Source: Amoebophrya sp. AT5.2
Taxonomy: Eukaryota; Sar; Dinophyceae; Syndiniales; Amoebophryaceae
Assembly: GCA_005223375.1 (NCBI GenBank)
Contig: RXOD01004872.1
Location: 1 to 17,567, forward strand
Length of the DNA stretch: 17,567 nt
Reading direction: 5' to 3'
The translations under genes were made by a program, and so were the position numbers. Shown piece by piece: positions 7,161 to 14,857 of the stretch (position 1 is the stretch's first letter; each line of letters begins with the position of its first letter). The notes beneath the pieces are model-generated. The model did no database searches and was not told the DNA's origin. It saw only the letters and a program-made list of their open reading frames with translations.

Positions 7161-9864
7161 TCAGCTCTTCTGTTTCTTCTTCGCGCTGCCGCCGCAGCAG
7201 CAACACAGTCCCCCATCCCCGCCTCCATCCGCCGCGGCCACGTTTTCCTCGCCCTCGGCTGTTGACGCGAGGTTTGGGGTCGCTCCTCTTCCCCCATAGC
7301 CATATGGTGCCGCATTCCCAGCGACCAAGGGCGATCGAGAGGCTCCATTCAGCGCCTCAGACTGAAACGCAGTTCCGGTTGACCTGGCCGTAAAAAAACG
7401 CTCCGTCGTCGACATGGGAGTGTTTGCGACGTCGATCTGGATCTGGTCCATAGACGCCAACTCGTCCACCTGGAGCAGATCCGCGGGCGCCGTGGCCCGC
7501 AGACTACCGGGGTCGCTGTTCAGCGTCCTCAAGGCCGGGGACGCGGTCGGAGCACTGGCACGTGAAATGTCAGCCGATCAATCTTCATTTTCAACTTTTT
7601 TCTGAAGATCCACTACGCTGCACTACCGCTAGAGCTAGACCATTCATGTGCTGACAGCGAAATGCGAAAATTTGATGTTGCGACTATCCTACGAGAACAT
7701 AATCACACATTCTTGAAGACGCTTCGAGTTCGACAGCTGCTGACCACAGGGAAGCCGCGGTCGAATCAGCTGCAAAAGCGCGAGGACAGCCTCATGAACA
7801 TGATCTAGACAGTACCTGGTGCTCGCGGTCGCCGCCGTGGCTCCTGTATCCTGCTTCTGAACACCTTCGTCCGATACCGATAATGCAGCCGCCACGTCTC
7901 CGCCACCAGTCCTACTTGCCCTTCCTGCCATCATGACGGTCGGTCTAAAAAAACTCACTTCCTTCGCTCCACGACCCGAACCCCCTTCGCTCTCGTCGCC
8001 GACCACGCCTAGTGCGCACGACTCGTCGAGCTCGTCGATGTGTATCACCTGCCCTTGTCCCTGGCTCGTGCTCGCGGCTTCCAGACCGCCGTCGGAGGTC
8101 TGGCTGTTTTGGCGCGACAGCACTGAACTTCCCGCGCTCGCGCTTTTCTTCAGCGACCTCTCTTTCGATGTCGTCCGCTCCTGGCTGCTAGGCCGCATTT
8201 TTAGCGTGCGCCCAACCGCCGACCCCGCGGATTTCATGGATTTCAGAAGCCCCTTCGACAGGCTCCGTTTCGGCGTTTCCCGCGATGCCGCTCTCCCCCG
8301 CAAGGCCGGCTCCTGCACCGGCTTCTTCGCGGGTACGCCGTTCGGGAAGATCTTCCGCTCCATCTCGAGCCAAAGCTCCTCCCCGACCCAGGGCCCGACG
8401 TCCCGCTCCATCGTGTCCCCGCACAGCGTGCACTTGCCGCCGGGAATCCAGGAAGGAATCCACTCGGGTTCGATCAGCTTCTCCAGAGTAGAGAACGTGC
8501 TGGCCCTGGACACGAGCTTGATCTTCTTCGCGGTGTCGGGGTTGATGAACGACCGGACGGCGGGCCAGATCATCGTCGCGATGCGCGATGAGTTCACGAT
8601 CACGATCGCTGTTGTAGTCGTCGGCACAGGAAGATAAGAGTTTCGCCTACGCTGGTTCTCGTGGTTGTGCCTCATCATTTCCGTAGCTAGGCCTAACAAG
8701 TGTACCATATTTATCCGTTCCTTGCTTCGTAGCAAACCAACGTACTAAAAGGAAAAGCTAAGTAAGTTGTAGCAGTCACGGCGGTGTCAGCGCCCTCGTG
8801 AATCGATGTAATCAGGCAGGTTGCGCAAGCACGACAGGACTCCAAGGTTACAACGACCACCCAACATCAACAGCGAAATACTTTTCGCGCTTTCAGGGTA
8901 GTTGTCGCTCATCATGCCCGATATTTGCGCGATGACGGACCTCGTTGTTTTGCCCAGGAAGCCCATACCTATTCCGCTCACGTCCAACACAGAGACGCCT
9001 TTTGATATCTGCTCCGCCCCCTCAATCATGCGGTCCTCAGCGTATTGCCGAGCCGCAGGCATCCGCACCCACTGCGTTGTCTCGGCCTCCGCCATGAAGT
9101 ACTTCAAAAACGCCTCTTCCGTTTCCATCAAAGCGAGCAGCTTCGTCACATTCACCTGCCCCACGCGTTCGTAGTACACGGGATACCCCTGGCGGTCGAC
9201 GCCAAAGTAGCCATGAGGGTAGCACTTCTTCAGCTTCTTGATGGTTTCGGGATCGAAAAGCTTGCCCGCCCGATGCTGGGCGACAACCTGTAGTTGTCGT
9301 TGTGCTTGTGGCGGCATCGACGATACGCAGCCCCCGGACGATCATCGAGCAGCGGAACAGCACCGCTTGAGCTTGACGAGATTGAATCATATTTCAGAGG
9401 GTTACTGTCGATGGCACAGGAGCAGATTTCGTCTTCAAATTCGATCTTCTTTGCGTCAAGACAGGAGCTTGGAGATGAAAGAATACCTGGTCGCACTGCA
9501 CTTTCACTCTCCACTGAAAGTGCGCAGTTATCATGGCCACAGCTTTGTCCAGGTTCCCTTGTCTTGCAGCGACAAATTTCCACAGATACCCGTCGTCGGC
9601 AAACCTTTCGTCGGCCATCGCTTTTTTCACGGCAGGGTCAGTTGAAGTGTGGAGCCTTGCACGAAACGCGTTTAGCTGCGTCTGCTGGTCACCGGAAAGA
9701 GTTGACGTTTTCTCCTTCGAGGAGGATGACGACGACGGCCCGGTGCCCGTGCGAACGCCGCCGGCCGCGGTCACATCGAGAAAAGACGAGGCTGCGGGTG
9801 CGACCGGAGAGGCTTTTTCAAGACCCGCCGCCGGCGGAGGCGTGGGCGTGGGGGGCTCCGCCAT
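7161..9864 (-). CDS. CRAL-TRIO (Sec14-like) lipid-transfer protein with long C-terminal tail (four exons)
   Basis: Exons are 9864-9487, 9287-8882, 8608-7816 and 7554-7161, joined by GT–AG introns of 199, 273 and 261 nt. Phases close and give 1971 nt (656 aa). Residues 1-60 are Pro/Ser-rich and probably disordered. A CRAL-TRIO N-terminal helical region follows at about 64-122 (LWKFVAARQGNLDKAVAMI, ending HFQWRVK). The lipid-binding CRAL-TRIO domain spans about 135-320. It includes YPHGYFGVDRQGYPVYYERV, then VSVLDVSGIGMG, then NYPESAK joined across intron 2 to TIVIVNSSRIATMIWPAV, then INPDTAKKIKLV, and finally an IP-x-x-IPGG end motif. Proteins of this family carry phosphoinositides or other hydrophobic lipids between membranes; the ligand cannot be told here. 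Residues about 330-656 are a Ser/Lys/Arg-rich tail ending in GLCCCCGGSAKKKQKS, a possible palmitoylated membrane anchor (inference). A consensus donor GTGAGT at 7958 inside exon 3 was not used, because it leaves phase 0 while the only suitable acceptor (7555) needs phase 2. Confidence 0.88.
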
Positions 9865-10449
9865 GTCGTAGGAAAACGGTTCTGCGAGTCCTCAGTGGAG
9901 GTAGTAAGTACTTTCTTACGCCACGCTCGAACGATCGAAGCTCGTGCTTTTTGGTTTGGTCAACTGAGTTTTGCTGGATTCACGGCACACGACGACTCGC
10001 TCACTCTCTCTTCTGTTGGGCAGATAAAAGCGTTCCTCTCATGTTCTCCGTCGCTGGAAACAAGCTGGGCATCCTGTTCCAGAGTCCTTTTTCTATTTCT
10101 TTATCCTTCGCACTCTCAGGTGTCGCAGTCCCGCTGCTTCCAGCGTCTGCATCGTACTCGAAAACTTCAGCAAGGTATCTATCTTCTTCAGTCTCGCCAT
10201 GTATCAGCTTCAGGCTCAGTTTTAAGCTGCAAGGAGTCTGCGGCTGGTCTTGTTCGTGTTCCTTTCTAAATCGAAATCACGGCAGCTCTTCGCAAACTTG
10301 TCAGCAATTCCAGAAGAATCGGCCCGAGATGATCCATCTCCAAGCTGCCCAAGCCCGACGATAGAATGCCCCAACCAGCAGCACGACCTCCGCCATCGTT
10401 CACCGCACTCCAACCACCTACCGCCCCCAGCCCGGAGGCTTGTTTCTAC
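9865..10449. other. Intergenic region, nothing recognised
   Basis: This 585-nt region lies between the CRAL-TRIO start and the stop of the 93-aa gene. It must contain the CRAL-TRIO promoter and the 3' end of the gene before it. A 63-codon minus-strand frame at 10222-10413 has no recognisable pattern. It is C/T-rich on the plus strand, with many TTC and CTC runs at about 10000-10140. Confidence 0.5.
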
Positions 10450-10731
10450 TTATTTCCTGCGCTCCGATTTTGCCGCGATTCGCTCGTAGAGCCCCTGCAG
10501 CTTCTCCGATTTTTTCTCCAGCGGGATCTTCTCCAGCTTCGTCTTCCTGCTCGACGGATTTTTCTTGACCGCTTTTGTTTTCGTCTTGTTTGCGGCGCGC
10601 ATCTCCTGGAAGTACTGGCCAGAGTCCTCGGGCAACCCGGACAAGAACAGGCCATCGGCTTCCTCAATGTTGCTCACTATCAGCCTCCCCTCAAATTCGT
10701 CGTGCAGCTCTGACATCGGATCCTCCACCAT
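10450..10731 (-). CDS. Small charged protein, 93 aa, unknown function
   Basis: The ATG at 10731 (GCGATGG context) opens a 93-residue frame ending at 10450. The N-terminal half is acidic (MVEDPMSELHDEFEGRLIVS, then NIEEADGLFLSGLPEDSG). The C-terminal half is Lys/Arg-rich and probably helical, with KKNPSSRKTKLEKIPLEKKS at about 56-75 and a final AAKSERRK. An acidic head with a basic tail is common in nuclear or nucleolar small proteins, but I recognise no family. The frame stays open for eight codons upstream of the ATG, so an upstream exon joined there is possible. The gene sits about 210 nt downstream of the 10944 stop, on the same strand. Confidence 0.55.
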   Translation of the reverse strand: MVEDPMSELHDEFEGRLIVSNIEEADGLFLSGLPEDSGQYFQEMRAANKTKTKAVKKNPSSRKTKLEKIPLEKKSEKLQGLYERIAAKSERRK

Positions 10732-10863
10732 CGCTCGCAAAATGCAGCGGGTCAAGACGCCGGCTGGAGAAAGTTTGATGGGAGTTCTTGCACTTGGAAT
10801 TGACTTGGAGATGTTGCATACGCATTATAGCTGAATATCATATTAATTTTGTTGGTTTGAAAG

Positions 10864-10915
10864 TACAGCTACAGCGACACGATTAGGCACTTCCACTAGT
10901 AGCGCTGTAGCTGTA
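10864..10915. repeat. Perfect 13-bp inverted repeat in the 3' flank of a minus-strand gene
   Basis: TACAGCTACAGCG at 10864-10876 is the exact reverse complement of CGCTGTAGCTGTA at 10903-10915, with a 26-nt loop. It starts about 30 nt beyond the stop codon at 10944, so it would lie in the 3' untranslated region of that transcript as a stem-loop. A role in 3'-end formation or mRNA stability is possible but not shown. Confidence 0.6.
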
Positions 10916-10943
10916 GTTCCTGTTGCTGTTGAGCAGCAGTTAT

Positions 10944-11906
10944 TTACAGAGTCCCTAGCTCTTGGCTACGATTCCGGAACAAGGTTGGGGCGATACTCTT
11001 CCGCACTGCTGGGCCTTTTTGGCTTGGTCGCTTCGGCTTCCCGCGCACTGGTCCTATTCTGAACGTATCTGGTCCCGTCGTCTCGATTTTGTACGCAGCG
11101 TGGTCAGGCAGGGCTTCTTCGGCGGAGGACGGCCTCTTGTCGCTCTCGTTTTCCTCCCCGCTGCCGGGTTTTTCCTGCCGTGCCTCTTCGTCTTCGTTGA
11201 GTGTCCCAGTCTCCAAGCCGAGGTCGAGATCAGGCAGCCCCATCGAAACTGGGAGCAAGTTGTAGAGCGACAATTGAAATTGAAAAATTGAAACGCGGCC
11301 GAACGTGCTGCACTTCTCGTGCGCAACAGATGGCCGCGCTAACACGATTGCCATGCATTGACATTGTGGTGGTACCCGTGGACGGGTCAGAGACTATGCA
11401 AATGCGATGACGATGAGTCTCCCGACTCATTTTTGTTTTAAGAGCTTGCGCAGATCGATGGGGTTGAGAAAGAATGCGAAGCACGAAGGAATCGCAAGCG
11501 AGACAACACAACTACAAGGAAAATAAGGAGAGGAAGCCGATGCACCTGCCCCCTTTTTCGTCTCTCCATCTGTTGCGGCTTTATCCTCGGCCGCCTCGTC
11601 AGGCGTGCTACTCGCCGCCGCAGCCGTTCCGTCAAACAGGTCCCGCATCTCCTTGTTCTCCACGTCCCACATGAAAACGTCCTCCAGCGATGTAAATTTC
11701 TTCGATAGTCCGGACGGGAGGGTCTTCACGACGAACGAGGCGATGCGTTTTTGGCTGATGACACAGACCAGCGGGATTTCGTCCTCTTCCTGCGTCTGGA
11801 CGTAGGCAGGCATCTTCATCACCGCAGAGGAGCTTGCCGGCTCGTGCTCGTCGCCACCCGCCATGACGACGTCTGAGTCCGTCTTTGCCTTTCGGGATTC
11901 CGGCAT
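10944..11906 (-). CDS. Two-exon acidic protein, 221 aa, unknown function
   Basis: Exon 1 is 11906-11546 and exon 2 is 11248-10944. They are joined by a 297-nt GT–AG intron in phase 1 (GCAG|GTGCAT ... GCTCCCAG|T), giving 666 nt including the stop. Residues 1-37 are polar and charged. Residues 38-93 form the only fold-like part, with IPLVCVISQKRIASFVVKTL and then FTSLEDVFMWDVENKEMRDL. Residues 94-170 are Ala/Glu/Asp-rich and likely disordered. The C-terminal part has FRIGPVRGKPKRPSQKGPAV, a basic patch that could be a nuclear signal or nucleic-acid contact. I do not recognise the family. The frame is also open upstream to an ATG at 11987, but a CTACTTTTCAG there could be an acceptor, so the start at 11906 is a choice, not a certainty. 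Confidence 0.6.
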
Positions 11907-12496
11907 CGTAACGCACGGTCGTTTCGATGGATACTTGGTAGAGGTACCTACGTCAAACGAACGGCCTGAAAAGTAGAGATAGAACAAGAAGCGGCAAGCA
12001 AGGAAGTGCTTCTGCTTGCTACGCTAGAAATAGATGAAACAACCAAGGAGCTGGTGATCCCAGCTGCTCGTCCTTATGATTGATGGATTTCGGTTTTAAG
12101 TTAATATACTATGCGTTGATGTTCTTAGAGCACCAAATCTGCGTACTTTTTAAGTACGTAAAAAAATTTTTTTTCAAAGTTTTGCATCGTTGCATCAGGC
12201 TCATATTCAAACATCATCACAGGTACCTGTTTTGAATTTGGTTGATGGTTTCGCTACTGGTAGCCTACTCAGGTCAGCCTTTTGATTTGGCTTGTTATTT
12301 GGTTGGTTATTTGGTTACGATTTGTTTGTTGTATTTTGTTATCTAAGTGTTAGGAGGAGGAGGAGAAGCTGCTGCGACGGTCACGGACTTGTGTCGGAAC
12401 GGCGACGCTACAGCCTGGAGGTCTTCGATTCGACGGCGGCCATGTGTTTGCTGTTTCTGATCTACTTTCTGGGCTTGGAATTCGGACGAATCTTAG
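11907..12496. other. Divergent spacer, AT-rich with a TG-rich tract
   Basis: This region separates the minus-strand gene starting at 11906 from plus-strand coding sequence beginning near 12497, so it probably holds promoters for both directions. It contains a poly-A/poly-T run at about 12160-12175. A strand-biased TTTGGTT-rich tract follows at about 12230-12345, and a GGA repeat at 12353-12366. An ATG at 12442 opens MCLLFLIYFLGLEFG, a signal-like stretch that could belong to a first exon, but I cannot join it convincingly. Confidence 0.45.
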
Positions 12497-12757
12497 GTGG
12501 TATGGAAGGTCTTCGCGGGTGGCTATCGCTATGAAACCGGTCGGGTCCTGGAATGGCAAAGCGGACTGGCCGGCCAGATTGTGGCGGAGAAGATTTGCAT
12601 GCAGTTCACTTACGGATGCGATGAAGCGTGCTACGATGTGGGGGTGCTGTTCTGGGCTACGAAAGGCGTACGGATCGAGCACCGATGGACCACTCACATT
12701 TTGATTTCGGGCGAGAACGGAGCAACAGAATCGGTCGAGAAACCGGATCGGTCTGAA
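12497..12757 (+). CDS. Probable exon of unknown protein, 87 codons
   Basis: The frame opens right after a TCTTAG acceptor-like site at 12491-12496. It encodes a compact, fold-like stretch rich in aromatic and Gly residues: VFAGGYRYETGRVLEWQSGL, then VAEKICMQFTYGCDEACYDV, then a VRIEHRWTTHILISGENG end. It either stops at TGA 12761-12763, or splices out at GAA|GTATGA (12758) in phase 0. The second option fits the ATAG acceptor at 12988, directly before the ATG of the nuclease-like gene, giving a 231-nt intron typical of this window. No ATG start is visible in the exon itself. The opposite strand is also open (12350-12697) but reads Pro/Ser/Arg-rich, so I prefer the plus strand. Family unknown. 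Confidence 0.4.
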
Positions 12758-12988
12758 GTATGAATTTCGTGGGGATTAATACAGTCGGCGCGAGCCCATC
12801 TAACGAGATTGCTCCGCAAGAGTCTGATTAGCCTTTCCCATTGCTTCCCTAGCGTCTCTCGGTCTCGGTGTAGCGCCTGAGTCTTGGACTCAAAAAACCA
12901 GGAAATGGAGGCAGTCAACGCATCACTGCACTAGACACGCCCCGTAGAAAAACCCGATAGAACAGCTAGCACTCTGGTACAAAAATAG

Positions 12989-14306
12989 ATGGGATCCAGT
13001 CCCCGAGTCGTGGAGCGGCAGGGCTTGAATGCCCTGCGCGACCTCCTGGCAACTGATTTTCACTTCCAGCTAGGCCACGAATTGCGAGCTGATGCATTTG
13101 TCTGCTCGAAAGCTCAGTCCTCCTCGTCCTCCTCCGCGCCAGCTCCTGGCAACAACGGCCGCAAATGGCTTGCGTTGCAAATGAAAGTCACAACCTCGAG
13201 AACGCGAGCCTGGCATCGTAAATTGAAATTCATTCTGAAGACGCAACGGGGGGCCCTGCGCGGTGTGGTGCTGCTGGGCCTCAGTCTGCACACTGACGAT
13301 AAGGTCTTTTGCCATCTCGTGCACCGGTGCAACAAATACGACTGCGCCGACATGACCCACCCGGACTGGAATTGCCGCCGCGACGAACTGGTCGGCCGCA
13401 TTCGCACTCTTCTGGCGGACTCTTCCACCCCGACGCACGCGGATCCCGCTCGTGCATTCGTTTACTCCACGGCAACGCTGGTCGAAGTGGACGCCCGGAA
13501 TGATTTCGCATCCCTGTTGGAGGGCACGCCGGTGAAGTACGAGGTGGAGCAGACCGAGTTTAGTACGGCAGATGCGGTGGTTTTCCTGGAGAACAAGCCC
13601 CAGCACAAGTACAAAGTGCAGGAGAAGGTGACGTCGTGGCGGTTCGAAAACGATATTCCCCTCGGGCTGCGTGCGTCGCTGCGCCGGTACATTTACTGCG
13701 TGCTTGTTGTTAGGTCATTAGCTATACGAGTGCATGACGATCCAAGCGTATACCCCCCCTAAAAACGGCTACAGGTGGAATGGCCAAAACTACGCCCCTG
13801 GTGACGCTGATTTCCTCCTGCTGCATGCACGGGCCTCCGAAGTGAACGCGCACTCTCCGTTCCGCGTCCACGGCTCGGCACTGATTTCCTGGGAGGAGCT
13901 GGAGCAGCACGGATTCCTGCATACTTCCGAGGGGTACGCGAGCCCTGCTCCCCTCGTTTTCTACTTATCTTGGAGAGATGCCGGAGTCGGCCTTGTTTTT
14001 CTAGTGCAAGTAGAAGCTCTGTATAGTCTCTAGCGGGCTGGAATCAGATAGCTATCTCGACGTCTAGGCATAAGAAGACGAGAACCCCTGCACGCAACGA
14101 TTTCCCACGCACAAAAACCACGCTTGATGCCCCCCAGATCGCCGGGATGCGGCAGCCTCAGCATGTACCCGAAGGGGTGCCCCGGCGTCCGATGCGCTCG
14201 CGAAACCTGGCTGGAAGAACGATTCAAAACGCGGGACGAGCTTGCCGCCGAGATTCAAGCGATCCTCGAGGAGCGGACTCAACGAGACGAGCAGCAATCC
14301 TTTTGA
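12989..14306 (+). CDS. PD-(D/E)XK nuclease-like protein with two QxK cores (three exons)
   Basis: Exons are 12989-13686, 13775-13933 and 14138-14306. GT–AG introns of 88 and 204 nt, both phase 2, give 1026 nt (341 aa). Residues 8-70 look like the core of a restriction-endonuclease fold. A helix (VERQGLNALRDLL) is followed by a strand with Asp35 (LRADAFV) and, after a Ser-rich loop, a strand with Gln64-x-Lys66 (KWLALQMKV). In this superfamily Asp and (Glu/Gln)-x-Lys bind metal and cut phosphodiester bonds. A second, shorter copy of the pattern occurs at residues 192-215: Asp195 in TADAVVF, then Gln211-Glu-Lys213 in YKVQEKV. The following part (APGDADFLLLHA, then VHGSALISWEELEQHGFL) gives a final strand-helix unit. 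The substrate is unknown; a DNA nuclease or an inactive fold relative are both possible. The first intron is the least certain: 13687-13774 gives the best frame and the best acceptor (GGCTACAG|G). An extra upstream exon at 12497-12757 may belong to this gene. Convergent with the 14858 gene. Confidence 0.65.
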
Positions 14307-14857
14307 CCGATGAGTAGACGAAGCAGCAGCAGCTGCTCACGCAGAACAGCTATGCCGGGGCGGTACGCTCCAAAACTGCGGAGAAGCATGCGCGTCCTCA
14401 TCGAGTTTTGCGGCCGCAGTGCTTGCGCTATTACTGTAAGACTTTGACGCGCGGCGAAACTCATCTACCTTTCATTTTCCACTGATTGAAAATTCGTTTT
14501 CATTGGGTATGAAGTTCATACACTTTCGGCGCCAGCTTCTCGCCGGTGCCACTAGGTCTTCAAACTGCTTCAGTTTACTTTAGCAGCTGTGTAAAATTTT
14601 AAATCATTACTCCTCGTTTCACTTGTAATCAGGATTGGTCTACGATGATAGGCATAATGCTTTCAGAAAATTATACCGGTTGTGTAGTCGCTGCGCAGTC
14701 CGGAATTCTACTTCCACGTTAGTAATTTATCACTGACTTCTGCATACTTGTAATGAAACAAATTCAAAATTATAAGCGATTATTTAGGCTGTTTCTAAGT
14801 AGTCTCACCATTGGCCTCAAGATTTCACCGTTCGAACATCCAGCGGAATACGTCGGA
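14307..14857. other. Spacer between convergent genes
   Basis: This 551-nt AT-rich region contains the 3' ends of the plus-strand nuclease-like gene and the minus-strand 820-codon gene. No frame on either strand looks coding. A short GCAGCAGCAG run lies near 14323-14336. The plus-strand ATG at 14753 opens a long frame that is antisense to the 14858-17320 gene and is treated as a shadow. Confidence 0.6.

Noticed and set aside
9294..10364. Plus-strand open frame of 356 codons
   Set aside because: It runs antisense across exon 1 and intron 1 of the CRAL-TRIO gene and then into spacer. Its Ser/Arg-rich translation has no conserved pattern, whereas the minus strand gives a clear lipid-transfer domain.
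12350..12697. Minus-strand open frame of 115 codons
   Set aside because: It has no ATG start and a Pro/Ser/Arg-rich tail. The plus strand at 12497-12757 reads more like folded protein and has matching splice sites.
13687..13774. Frameshift or pseudogene in the nuclease-like gene
   Set aside because: The frame change is fully explained by an 88-nt GT–AG intron with a typical acceptor (GGCTACAG|G), and the next intron also closes in phase.
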